Shown: positions 7,735-16,008 of the stretch, piece by piece
Layout: each line of letters begins with the position of its first letter
Position numbering within the stretch: position 1 is the stretch's first letter
From: an uncultured Lachnospiraceae bacterium
Lineage (GTDB): Bacteria > Bacillota > Clostridia > Lachnospirales > Lachnospiraceae
Direction of reading: 5' to 3'
DNA: 64,000 nucleotides
NCBI GenBank assembly: GCA_946615865.1
Contig: CAMOIJ010000004.1
Span: 53,145 to 117,144 of the forward strand
Notes under the pieces: generated by a model
The model's database searches: none
What the model was told of the DNA's origin: nothing
The model's input: only the letters and a program-made list of their open reading frames with translations
Position numbers and translations under genes: made by a program

Positions 7735-10140
7735 TCAGACGGTGATCTTCGCTTTATTTCTCTCCTCGGCTTCCTTCTGTCTCTGGAGTCTTCTCTCCTT
7801 CTTGGACAGGTTGGAGTTGTTCTTCTTCCTGGGAGCCTGAGCAGTGTCGCCGCCGTTGCCGCCCTTGCTTCCGGAATTGTCATTATCCTTAGCGGAAGCA
7901 AATTTGGTGCGCAGCAGGTGCCACAGGGGACCTGCGATGCAGACGGAAGACCAGCAGCCGGCCACAATACCTACCATCAGGGGCAGGGCGAATTCCTTGA
8001 CGGAAGCCACGCCGAAGATGTAGAGCGCCAGGACCATGAAGAATGTGGTCAGGGAAGTAAAGATACTTCTGGAAAGTGTCTGGCTGACACTCGTGTTGAC
8101 TACTTCTTCAAGGGTTGTACCCGACTTTCTTACAGCCAGATTCTCACGTACACGGTCAAATACAACGATCGTAGCGTTGATGGAGTAACCGACGATAGTC
8201 AGCATGCATGCTATGAATGTGCTGCCGACACTGATTCTGATGATGGCATAAGCTGCCAGCACTACCAGGCAGTCATGCGCAAGGCAGATAACAGAGGAAG
8301 CGCCGAAGCGGGCGTCCTTGAACCTGAACCAGATATAAGCCAGCATCAGGACAAGAGCAACGATGACAGCGTTGAATGCGGCCGTCTTCATCTCGGAACT
8401 GATCGTGGAGCTGATCGTCTCGGAAGTGATGTTGTCCTTGTCGACCTGGAACTGATCCTGCAGAGCGACCGCAAGCGCCGTGCTCTTCTGCTCGTCGAGT
8501 TCCCTGGTCTTAAAGATCACTTCGCTGCTGCCCGCGACCTTCTGCACCTGAGGATTGGTGTCACCGGTGGTCTCTGTGATGACCGGGATCACCTTCTCGT
8601 TGATCTCATCGAGGGTCATGTCCTCGTTGAATGTGACATTAGTGGAAGTGCCGCCCACGAAATCAAGGCTGTAGTTCAGGGCGCCCTTGCCGCTGCCGGC
8701 GTTCATGGCCATTCCGGCCAGTCCCGCGATGATCACGATACCGGAGATCGCGAAGACAATCTTTCTCTTGCCGATAAAGTCGATAAGCTTGACTTCTCTT
8801 CCCTTTCCATAGAGTTTTTCATCTGTTGCGCCGAGGGCGTAAGCGATGTTCATGAGAAGTCTTGTCACGAAGAGAGCCGTGAACATGGATACGACGATAC
8901 CGATCGCCAGTGTATACGCAAAGCCCTTGATCGTGCCAGATCCCAGGACCGCGAGAACTGCTGCCGCGATCAGAGTTGTGACGTTTCCGTCGATGATCGC
9001 GGAGAGAGCTTTATCAAAGCCGCTCTTAATTGCCATCTTAACGTTCTTGCCTGCGCGCAGTTCTTCGCGAATACGCGCGAAAATGATAACGTTCGCGTCA
9101 ACTGCCATACCGATGGAGAGCAGGATACCTGCGATACCGGGCAGAGTCAGAGTGACATCAAACGCGTTGATGACGATCGCAACGATCAAAATATAGATAC
9201 AGAGCGCAATACTTGCGCACACGCCGGGCAGCCAGTAGACCACGCACATGAGGAGTGCTACCAGCGCGAAGCCCAGCATACCTGCTGTCTTACTGGTTCT
9301 GATCGCGTCCTGTCCGAGCTGGGCGCCTACGATCTGGGAACGCAGTCTCTGCAGTTCGACTTTAAGTCCGCCGATACGGATATTGGAGGCAAGGCTCTCC
9401 GCCTCTTCGATCGTACTCTCGCCGGTGATGACCGCACGGCCGTCTGTGATCGCCGCCTGAACTCTGGGAACGCTAATAAATTTTCCGTCGTAGTAGATAC
9501 CGATGCTCTCGCCGGCCGCATAGGCCTTGGTCGTCGCATCAGCAAACTTCTGCTTGCCTTCGTCAGTAAATGTAAGGGAAACCACGATTTCCTGATTGTT
9601 CATATTGTCGGACTGATAGCCGGCTTTGGCTTCCGCCACGTCCGTGCCCTGCAGAACAGCGTCGCCGTCCGCGATGATCTGCGCAAGATCCTTGGTCAGG
9701 ACATAGCCGTAATTGCCGTTCTCGTCAGTTCCGAGTTCATAGTTCTGGTTTCCGCTCTCATCTGTCTGTCTGATAAAATACAGAGAGCCGGGCTTGCCCA
9801 GTTCCTCGAGGATCTTGTTGGTCTCTTCGACGCCGGAGATGCCGGGGATCTCGATATTGATCCTGTCGCTGCCCTCCGTGTAGACCTGCGCCTCTGTGCT
9901 GTACTGGTCAACACGCTGCTGAAGCTTGTAAACGGTGTCCGACATATCCTCTGCCGAGGGGTCTTCGTCGCCTACTGCCTCATAAGTGATGCTGGCGCCG
10001 CCTGCAAGGTCGAGTCCAAGCTTGATGTTGTGATAAGATCCTCTGTGCCCGCTGCCCAAACCTACCAGTGCGGTATACGCCATAAGTCCGGTGATCACCG
10101 CGGTTAAGATCAGCGCGATGACTGCTCTCGATTTTTTCAT
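7735..10140 (-). CDS. secDF: Fused protein translocase subunit SecDF
   Basis: Proton-driven accessory membrane protein of the SecYEG translocon that pulls exported proteins out of the channel. From ATG 10140 it has 801 residues. The first half is SecD: a TM near the start (AVIALILTAVITGLMAYTAL), the motif LGLDLAGGASITYE, a P1-like ectodomain, then TM segments with GMAVDANVIIFARIREE. The second half is SecF: LDFVGGTSTNVTF and YSINATIVVFDRVREN. The C-tail is basic (KKERRLQRQKEAEERNK). ATG 10140 is chosen over an ATG 48 bases upstream because AGGAG lies 7 bases before it and it gives a classical membrane start. SecD-SecF fusion is common in Clostridia and Bacillus. A promoter at 10226-10253 and a terminator at 7682 suggest a monocistronic unit. 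Confidence 0.96.
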   Translation of the reverse strand: MKKSRAVIALILTAVITGLMAYTALVGLGSGHRGSYHNIKLGLDLAGGASITYEAVGDEDPSAEDMSDTVYKLQQRVDQYSTEAQVYTEGSDRINIEIPGISGVEETNKILEELGKPGSLYFIRQTDESGNQNYELGTDENGNYGYVLTKDLAQIIADGDAVLQGTDVAEAKAGYQSDNMNNQEIVVSLTFTDEGKQKFADATTKAYAAGESIGIYYDGKFISVPRVQAAITDGRAVITGESTIEEAESLASNIRIGGLKVELQRLRSQIVGAQLGQDAIRTSKTAGMLGFALVALLMCVVYWLPGVCASIALCIYILIVAIVINAFDVTLTLPGIAGILLSIGMAVDANVIIFARIREELRAGKNVKMAIKSGFDKALSAIIDGNVTTLIAAAVLAVLGSGTIKGFAYTLAIGIVVSMFTALFVTRLLMNIAYALGATDEKLYGKGREVKLIDFIGKRKIVFAISGIVIIAGLAGMAMNAGSGKGALNYSLDFVGGTSTNVTFNEDMTLDEINEKVIPVITETTGDTNPQVQKVAGSSEVIFKTRELDEQKSTALAVALQDQFQVDKDNITSETISSTISSEMKTAAFNAVIVALVLMLAYIWFRFKDARFGASSVICLAHDCLVVLAAYAIIRISVGSTFIACMLTIVGYSINATIVVFDRVRENLAVRKSGTTLEEVVNTSVSQTLSRSIFTSLTTFFMVLALYIFGVASVKEFALPLMVGIVAGCWSSVCIAGPLWHLLRTKFASAKDNDNSGSKGGNGGDTAQAPRKKNNSNLSKKERRLQRQKEAEERNKAKITV

Positions 10141-10225
10141 GATGATTCTCCTTCTAACATTTCCTGGAAGAGGCTTTCTTAAAAACAATTATAAAAGTTT
10201 TCTAAAAAAGCCTACAACCTTTGAA

Positions 10226-10253
10226 ATTATAGCACACTTGACCGCAATGTAAA
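10226..10253 (-). promoter_or_regulatory. Probable sigma-A promoter of secDF
   Basis: Minus strand: -35 TTTACA (10248-10253), 16-base spacer, -10 TATAAT (10226-10231), about 85 bases upstream of the secDF start. The -10 is a perfect consensus and the -35 has one mismatch. Confidence 0.6.
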
Positions 10254-10271
10254 ATGTTTTTCTGCCCGTAC

Positions 10272-10300
10272 TGTAAATCCTTTGTCCCAAATAGTATACT
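10272..10300 (+). promoter_or_regulatory. Possible promoter of the phosphopantetheinyl transferase gene
   Basis: Plus strand: TGTAAA (10272-10277), 17 bases, TATACT (10295-10300), ending 47 bases before the TTG start at 10348. The -35 is poor, so this is tentative. It would be divergent from the secDF promoter. Confidence 0.3.
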
Positions 10301-10347
10301 AAGTCAGGAACCTTCTCCAATATCAGCCGTTCAGAGGATAAACTGCC

Positions 10348-11049
10348 TTGTCTGCAAAAGAAATACAGGATCTCCATATTTTGCTCGCCGACCTGCGGTC
10401 CCGGACTTTGTCAAAAGAGGCCGGGGCCCATGCGCAGCGCGAAAATGCTGTGCGAAAGTCCCGGCTTGAATCTGAAGCAGGGAAAAAGCTTGCAGTTGCT
10501 GCTCTTCAGATACATCTGGGAACCACTCCGGATCCAGGGGAACTCGCTGCCGAGGCGCGTTCCGAATACGGCAAGCCTTATTTCCCGTCCTATCCGGATT
10601 TTCATTATAATATCTCCCACTCCGGGGGTCTTGTTGTCTGCGCCGCGGCCGACCATCCGCTCGGCATCGATCTTCAGGAGATTCCGGCTGACCCTGCGCG
10701 CGCCCTGAAAATAGCGTCACATTTCTTCTCCGCCGAGGAGCAGGAATCTCTCAGAGATCTCCTGCCGCATTCCGACCATCAAAAAGACGACAAAAGCAAT
10801 TCCTTGCTCTGCCGCCTGTTCACACGTTTCTGGACTGCCCGTGAAAGCTATATAAAACTGACCGGACAGGGTCTTTCAGAGCCCTTTGAGCACTTCCGCC
10901 CCGACCTTGCAGAGGGCGTGATCTATGTCAAAGAAGAGAATGCCCCTGCAGCTTACCTTACCGAAAATAATATAGAAGAAGGTTTTTGTATGACGGTCTG
11001 CACCTATGTGCCGGTCAGGAGTGTAGATCTTGTGACATGCAGTTTGTGA
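10348..11049 (+). CDS. 4'-phosphopantetheinyl transferase, Sfp/AcpT type
   Basis: Would transfer phosphopantetheine from CoA to a serine of a carrier protein. The 233-residue protein has the family motifs in order: YNISHSGG (about 88-95), LGIDLQEI (the GID-x-E metal-binding motif, about 104-111), FFSAEEQESL, and FWTARESYIKLTGQGL (W-T-x-K/R-E-x-x-x-K). The W-T-A-R-E form has Arg where Lys is common. No polyketide, peptide-synthetase or fatty-acid gene lies nearby, so the carrier substrate is unknown; in Clostridia such enzymes can serve as the only alternative to AcpS. The start is TTG 10348 with AGAGGA nine bases upstream. It is one of the few plus-strand genes here and is divergent from secDF. 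Confidence 0.82.
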   Translation: MSAKEIQDLHILLADLRSRTLSKEAGAHAQRENAVRKSRLESEAGKKLAVAALQIHLGTTPDPGELAAEARSEYGKPYFPSYPDFHYNISHSGGLVVCAAADHPLGIDLQEIPADPARALKIASHFFSAEEQESLRDLLPHSDHQKDDKSNSLLCRLFTRFWTARESYIKLTGQGLSEPFEHFRPDLAEGVIYVKEENAPAAYLTENNIEEGFCMTVCTYVPVRSVDLVTCSL

Positions 11050-11061
11050 TGTAGCTTGCTG

Positions 11062-12192
11062 TTATTTATCCCAGTATGTTGAACCGGATGTGGCACCAAA
11101 CTGTGCCTCTGCATGTTTTTCCAGAACATCGAAATCAGTAAACTGAATATACATGTTGTTATTGTCGATGTCCAGAATCCGGGTTTTAGCGTTAATGTAC
11201 CGGATTGACTCACAGACCTCCTCAGGGGTGTTGACATTAAACACAATGCGGGCCAACAATCTATATTGTGGTATGAAATCACCTTCATGCGCGACAAGGC
11301 TGACTTGAAACCTTTCAGGGTCCAGATCATTGTATCCTTCTATGGAAGCAATTATTCCGTCTCTGTCTGCGAATTGATAGTAGACGTAGGGTACACACTT
11401 ATAGGGCGGTTCTGCAGGTTCCGGAATCATTTCAGCAGTATGCTGTTTCCCAAAAGCCAGATCGAGCATCCATTCAATATTGTTGACACCGATTGACTTT
11501 TTGAGCGCTTTACCGGCGCAGTCAGCGCTCATTCTCTGCGCCATCTCCAACGCATAGTACCTGCCTTTTTTATCTTAAATAGTCTGGAACCAGGCAATTC
11601 CATTCTTACAGCCTATATTTTTCAGAAAAGCGATACACTTCTCATAAAACTGTTCATTGAATTCATGGTATTCTGTAACGGCAAAAGTACCGATCAGATA
11701 CAGGAAAGACGGGTATCCGGGCTGTCTGAAAACACAGCCGCTGTAAATATGCCTGATCACACCATCGGCCAAGAAATAGAAATGCCAGGATTCTTCCCCA
11801 GTAATATATCTCTCAATCAGTATATTGCCGCTTTCACTGTTTTCTCTTGCTCTCCTGCACCCTGCTATAAGCTCCTTTTCATTATTACATATGCTCAGAC
11901 CCTTATTGCCGGTGCCGTCTACGGGTTTGACTACCACAGGATATTCTATAGCAGCCAGTTCTTTCGCCCCGGGCGGATCGGGAACAATGTATTCATCTAC
12001 GACCGGAATACCAAATTCTCTGCATTTCTTTTTAAAGGCGCTTTTATCCCTCGCATACTTCCATGCAGCCTCTTCGATATAGCAGGGAAGCCCAAGCCTT
12101 TCAGACAGGTCTTTGACTCTGTCAAGATTAAATTCACTGATTCCTGCAAATATGGCATAAGCTTCATCAAGAGGGTAGATAAGCTTCATCAA
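11062..12192 (-). pseudogene. ATP-grasp family ligase, broken (premature TAA, 5' end lost)
   Basis: Two collinear pieces in the same frame. 12192-11575 encodes YPVVVKPVDGTGNKGLSICNN (ATP-grasp nucleotide-binding loop) up to GIAWFQTI, then TAA at 11575-11577. The frame then continues without shift (DKKGRYYALEMAQRMSAD) to 11062, so one codon, almost certainly a former tyrosine TAY, became a stop. The second piece (GVNNIEWMLDLAFGK) is the usual C-terminal ATP-grasp segment. About 70 residues expected at the N-terminus are missing. The start lies at a 22-bp tandem duplication (12157-12200), which is not a multiple of three and shifts the upstream frame. ATP-grasp proteins of this carbamoyl-phosphate-synthase-like kind occur with sugar or peptide modification genes. 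The substrate cannot be told. Confidence 0.82.
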
Positions 12193-12200
12193 GAGGGTAG
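12157..12200. repeat. 22-bp perfect tandem duplication
   Basis: ATAAGCTTCATCAAGAGGGT plus AG occurs twice head to tail (12157-12178 and 12179-12200) at the 5' end of the ATP-grasp remnant. Because 22 is not divisible by 3, one copy is a frameshifting insertion. It looks like a recent replication-slippage event. Confidence 0.95.
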
Positions 12201-12438
12201 AAATCTCCTGACGATAACAATAATAAGAAAACTGCCACCCAATGAAATGATTTCTTTGAGCGGTAGTCTTTTAGTCATATTTAAGTTAAGTTATCATGAA
12301 TTCGGTATACTTCAGACCGCGGGAGCCAATACGTTTCAGAGACCTATTGTGATACCACAAAATAGTTCCAGCTGAGCTACAGCCACAAAGATTAACTCCG
12401 CAGCAGCGCCTGCATTGAATCTTTCCACTCTCTGATAA

Positions 12439-12603
12439 ACGCGAAAGCCGGACCGTTTCAGAATCGAAGGTTTCAGCGATGCATACAGATCTGTGATTGA
12501 ATATATTGAGGGCTTCAATTATGCAGCCATACAGTACATGTCCACAGCTGGTATAAATTATATATCCCCTGACCAGTTTGAAAACTATATGCTTGTTTCA
12601 TAG
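12439..12603 (+). pseudogene. Remnant of an IS3-type transposase OrfB C-terminus
   Basis: An open stretch of 54 codons reads ...RSVIEYIEGFNYAAIQYMSTAGINYISPDQFENY before TAG at 12601. The order I-E-Y-I-x-x-F, then I-Q-x-x-x-x-x-x-x-x-Y-I-S-P-x-x-F-E matches the end of IS3-family OrfB proteins, but the YNxxR core is degraded. Only this scrap is recognisable. The neighbouring stretches 12201-12438 and 12604-12687 show no gene I can support. Confidence 0.4.
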
Positions 12604-12687
12604 CATGATAAGGGGCTAAACTCTATTGGCAAAACAAGCCTTTGTTCTTTTTAGAATTACTTAACCTTCTTCACATTAAAACCGGTA

Positions 12688-13214
12688 TTATCGCTCAGAA
12701 AGATCGAACCAATACCTCTCTACATATACTTCATCAACTGAATCATAGACATCAGACTCGTATGTGCCACCACATTTTAGAACTATTCTTTTGCTGCCCT
12801 CATTGCCTCTATTGACTGCATACAGCACTATATCAATTCCAAGCTCCTTACATTTGTCAATGCCATTTTTAGCATTTGTGTCGCATATCCTTTGTGGCGT
12901 TCACTTGGGACAATAGAAACACCTATATGACCTCCACACCGTTCAAGATAGGCGTTAAGAGAATGTCTTATGTTAACCATGCCGACTATTTTCTGGTCAT
13001 TTTCCCTCACGAGCATGTATTGTGTTAATGGAACTCGTCCTTGGGGAACAGTGTTAGGATCTTTAAGTTTGTTTAAAAACTCTATCCATTCTTGCGGGTC
13101 ATCATATTGTTTAAGTCTGCTTGCGCCCTCCATTGGATCACCACAATCGATGAACTCTTTTCGATATTCCCGAATCTGCTTGTCGAATTCTATTGTCGGC
13201 TCAATCAGTTTCAT
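12688..13214 (-). pseudogene. GNAT-family N-acetyltransferase, frameshifted
   Basis: The first 120 residues are in one frame from ATG 13214 (good GGGAG site seven bases upstream) and include IVGMVNIRHSLNAYLERCGG followed by HIGVSIVPSERHKGYATQML, with the acetyl-CoA loop R-x-x-G-Y/x-A at ERHKGYAT. Near 12858-12866 one base appears to be lost. The next frame continues DKCKELGIDIVLYAVNRGN and ends YVERYWFDLSER at 12688. Together they make a normal ~175-residue GNAT enzyme. As written, the protein stops at 12828 and lacks the C-terminal strand. It starts 13 bases after the WbqC-like gene, probably in the same old transcript. The substrate is unknown. Confidence 0.85.
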
Positions 13215-13227
13215 AATAGAACTCCCA

Positions 13228-13950
13228 TTAAGACTTTATTAATGTGTATCGGTTCAACATATCCTGAATCTCCGGAACAGAATTAAACATCATGACATCG
13301 ATAATGGATAAATCCGGAACGAATTCTCCGCTAAACTGAGAATATGTGATATCGACTGTTTTCAAGAAGGCAAGTTCAATACCGTTCTCCCTAAACTCTT
13401 CAAAATCGTAGAGTTCCATTCCACCAATGGAATTGATGTATTCATTGCCGCCAAGAACTCTGCATTCATTAAAAATACTATATTGTTTTTTCAAAGTCTT
13501 ATCAGTATCCAGTTCTGAGGAAAGGAAAACTTCCGTTTTGATGTCCAAATAGTCACAGACAAGTCTGTTAGACGCCACATTATACTCTGACAGATTATCA
13601 TAATCAGCCATCAGGAACTGTTCCAACATAGGCATGACTTCCGAATAATGAGGTGCTTTTCTATATGCCAAATCCAAGGTCCGGATTTTTCTGTTTTTTT
13701 CCTTGATATCATTAGATATTCTGATTTCATTAAACTTTTGAGCAGGATTTGCTTTCAGAAGCGTTGTCCGGAAATAACCGGGCGCACCATTAATCAGGAT
13801 TCGGTTCCTGTACGCCCATTTATTCTTTGCATAGAGGCCATCATCAAAGACCAAATACTTGTCGACCATGTTTAAAAGCTGGTAATATCCGATATAAGGA
13901 AAAAAATAGGATATCCAAAGTTTTTTAGGGTCTCCCTTCGTTAGGGTCAT
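13228..13950 (-). pseudogene. WbqC-like protein with its 5' end replaced by an IS terminus
   Basis: The 240-residue frame is WbqC-like (family found in polysaccharide and other small-molecule clusters, function poorly defined): YFFPYIGYYQLLNMVDKYLV, then YRNRILINGAPGYFRTTLL and a C-terminal VDITYSQF. Family members normally begin M-x-x-x-x-x-Q-P-Y-F-F-P-Y. Here the seven or so residues before YFFPY are missing, and the frame instead runs into the left inverted repeat of the ISL3 element, which supplies the only start (ATG 13950; MTLTKGDPKKLWIS). Native promoter and start are therefore gone. The gene could be expressed only from the IS or as a slightly shortened protein, so partial function cannot be excluded. 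Confidence 0.75.
13907..13936 (+). repeat. Left terminal inverted repeat of the ISL3 element
   Basis: Pairs with the complement of 15979-16008 with two mismatches over 30 bases; the core ATCCAAAGTTTTTTAGGG is identical. Followed inside by TAGGGTC boxes at 13942, 13981 and 13994 and by AGTAGGG boxes at 13967 and 14006. Confidence 0.88.
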
Positions 13951-14043
13951 TCAATAGGGGCTTTCAGTAGGGGCAAACTTTAGGGTCTGGTTTTAGGGTC
14001 TTTCAGTAGGGTTTATCACAAAAATATTCGATTTCCCAGGAAA

Positions 14044-14071
14044 AGGGAGGGCTTTTTTATAGGCCCTCCCT
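14044..14071. terminator. Hairpin upstream of the IS transposase
   Basis: AGGGAGGGC (14044-14052) pairs with GCCCTCCCT (14063-14071) around a T-rich loop. It sits between the IS left end and the transposase start and could stop outside transcription from entering the transposase gene, a known protective device in insertion sequences. Confidence 0.5.
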
Positions 14072-14122
14072 GCCTCTTTTCATAAAATATGTTTGCAGAC
14101 ATTTATCACGAAAGGAGGTTAC

Positions 14123-15537
14123 ATGAATAGTATCACAGATATTTTAGACTTAGAAGATTCCGACATTCATGTCTCGAATATTCAAGTCGAAGGAACACAA
14201 AAGCTGATTACTCTTGAGTATAAGCTCACCTCTCACTTCTGTCCTTCCTGCGGTTTCCGGATGCACTCCAGAGGGATCAAAACCAGGTCCATTCGCCATC
14301 CGATACTTCAAGACGGATATGAACTGATCCTTCTCCTCAGACAGCGTCGATGGCGTTGTACTAATCCTGACTGCAGGTATGAGACAAACGATTCTTTTCG
14401 TTTCGTTGACCGCAGCAGACGTACCACTAATGCTTCAGATATGCTGATTATTTTCGCTTTCAGAAATCTTAATGAATCCGCCGCTTCCATCGCCAGAAGA
14501 TTTAATACTTCTGATACACATGCGCTGGATGTTTTTGACCGCTATGTTAAGATGGATCGGCTCCCGCTCTCTGATATCATTTCTATTGATGAAGTCTTTA
14601 CGGATATGGATAGAGACTGCAAGTATGCCCTGGTGATTCAGGATTTTTATACAGGAGATCCTATTGATCTTCTCCGGAGCAGGCGGAGTCGTGTCACAGA
14701 GCCTTATTTTGCGGCTATCCCTCCGGAAGAAAGGAATAAGGTCAAATACCTTTTGTCGGATATGTATAATCCCTATTTAAGCTTTGTCGACAAATACTTT
14801 CCGAATGCTGTTTCTGTTGTCGATTCATTTCACGTAGTTCAGTGGATCATACATTCAATCGATATGTATATTCGTCAGCTGGAGAAAAACTTCCGGAAAC
14901 GTGACCGGGAACGAGAAGAAAAAATATCCGCCGAACAAGGCCGCTCTGTTTCTCTGCCTGTCTCAGACGAACTATATATATGCTCAGAAAATACCGCTGG
15001 CTCATCCTGTCAAACCGCGATAACCTCGTCTACCATACGGATCTTCGCATGGATCCGCACTTTCATCGTCTTATGAATACATATGATTATGAAGACGCGC
15101 TGTTCCGAATTGATCCCCGGCTCAGAAATCTGCGTGACCTGAAAGAAAAGTATATCCGTTTTAATTTCAGAAATTCAGGACAGCCACTACGAGCCTCAAC
15201 GGAGATCTAAGAAATTATCGATGAGTACTTCCACAGCGGGGACTCGATTTTTGTTGATTTTGCTCACCTTCTCTCCAAATATAAAGAACCCATCATTAAC
15301 TCATTTATCATGGTTGAAAAGCACGGCCCCGGTGGTCTTTATGACAGTCGCCTTTCCAATGGCCCGATTGAATCTCTTAATCGTAAAGTCAAAGATCTGA
15401 AGAGGCTTGGCCGCGGATTCCGTAACTTTGAACACTTCCGCAACCGCTTTCTGTATGCTGCCAGAAATAATCCCACACTCTTTGGTTCCACAGATCGCAC
15501 ACAGGCTCAGTATTATGAAGAGGAGGAAGTCTTATGA
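14123..15537 (+). pseudogene. ISL3-family transposase, broken by a 2-base insertion and a nonsense codon
   Basis: Starts at ATG 14123 after a strong AAAGGAGG. The N-terminal zinc-finger CPSCG...CTNPDC matches the zf-ISL3 domain. The DDE catalytic region is visible as ISIDEVF, LLSDMYNPY, VVDSFHVVQ and NGPIESLNRKVK, the last carrying the Glu. The frame is lost at 14972-14981, a TA-dinucleotide run: removing two bases restores SDELY-MLRKYRWLILSNRDN. Further on, TAA at 15208-15210 interrupts the restored frame (RASTEI-stop-EIIDEYFHSG), which continues to 15537. Both lesions lie in the C-terminal half, so no full-length enzyme can be made. The last four bases overlap the start of the following small ORF. 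Confidence 0.88.
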
Positions 15538-15791
15538 AAAACCATCACGCCCATCTGTCAAAAGGACAATCCCCTTTGCAGAAACGTTATGACACGCTTT
15601 GCCGCAACCACGAAGAACTACTTGACTATGTACGTTCTCTTCAGGAAGATCTGGATCGTGATCATATCGAATTAATGTATATGAGTGCATTCATCGAATA
15701 TAAAAGACTTAATGAGGAATACACTTTCTTTCGAGAACATGCCCGTGAGGTATATGACGATGAGCGGCCGTTCCCGATACTGACACTCTAA
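15534..15791 (+). CDS. Small hypothetical protein inside the ISL3 element
   Basis: 85 codons starting at an ATG that overlaps the transposase stop (ATGA), so it would be translated by coupling. The product is hydrophilic and looks helical, with heptad-like spacing (LCRNHEELLDYVRSLQEDLD), no cysteines, no TM and no signal peptide. I do not recognise the family. Its place directly behind the transposase and before the IS right end suggests an accessory protein of the element. The frame is intact although the transposase is not. Confidence 0.6.
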   Translation: MKNHHAHLSKGQSPLQKRYDTLCRNHEELLDYVRSLQEDLDRDHIELMYMSAFIEYKRLNEEYTFFREHAREVYDDERPFPILTL

Positions 15792-15817
15792 AACCATTCA
15801 AAATGTCTGCAGCAATA

Positions 15818-15849
15818 AATCAGGGTCTGGTGATTACCAGACCCTGATT
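15818..15849 (+). terminator. Hairpin after the IS genes
   Basis: A 14-bp perfect stem (AATCAGGGTCTGGT / ACCAGACCCTGATT) with a 4-base loop, 27 bases after the small ORF. Only a weak T-rich tract follows, so it may be a terminator or part of the subterminal repeat region. Confidence 0.5.
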
Positions 15850-15978
15850 GTCATTTATACCGTTAGCCCCTACAGACCGCCCCTACTCATCGACCCTAAA
15901 ACCAGCCCCTATTGACAGACCCTAAAAAAGGTATGCATTCTGAGGTCCAGACCCTAATGAAAAACCCTAAAAATATTT

Positions 15979-16008
15979 GGGAAACCCTAAAAAACTTTGG
16001 ATACCCTA
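15979..16008 (-). repeat. Right terminal inverted repeat of the ISL3 element
   Basis: Complement of the left repeat with two mismatches in 30. Complementary ACCCTAA/GACCCTA boxes lie inside it at about 15892, 15918, 15950, 15964 and 15984. Confidence 0.88.

Larger units (their letters stand above)
13907..16008 (+). mobile_element. ISL3-family insertion sequence (degenerate)
   Basis: About 2.1 kb bounded by near-perfect 30-base inverted repeats (13907-13936 and 15979-16008, two differences). It carries an ISL3-type transposase gene, an overlapping 85-codon ORF, a hairpin after the genes, and clusters of TAGGGTC/TAGGGG boxes just inside both ends. The boxes point inward at the left end and as their complement at the right, as expected for subterminal transposase-binding sites. 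No clear 8-base target duplication flanks the repeats (left GAAAAAAA, right AAAACCGT). The transposase is broken twice, so this copy cannot move by itself. It truncates the WbqC-like gene on the left and sits at the end of the pilus operon terminator on the right. Confidence 0.88.

Noticed and set aside
7918..10107. A 729-codon open frame on the plus strand opposite secDF
   Set aside because: It mirrors secDF codon by codon, is rich in Asp/His/Cys with no family motif, and lacks a ribosome-binding site; secDF is unmistakable.
10189..10377. A 62-codon minus-strand frame upstream of secDF
   Set aside because: It covers the promoter of secDF, lacks a start signal and has no recognisable product.
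12336..12518. A 60-codon minus-strand frame
   Set aside because: It is antisense to the IS3-like remnant and has no support of its own.
14970..14982. Programmed ribosomal frameshift in the transposase at the TA run
   Set aside because: The run is not a classical A6G or X-XXY-YYZ slip site, and a downstream TAA in the restored frame makes decay the simpler explanation.
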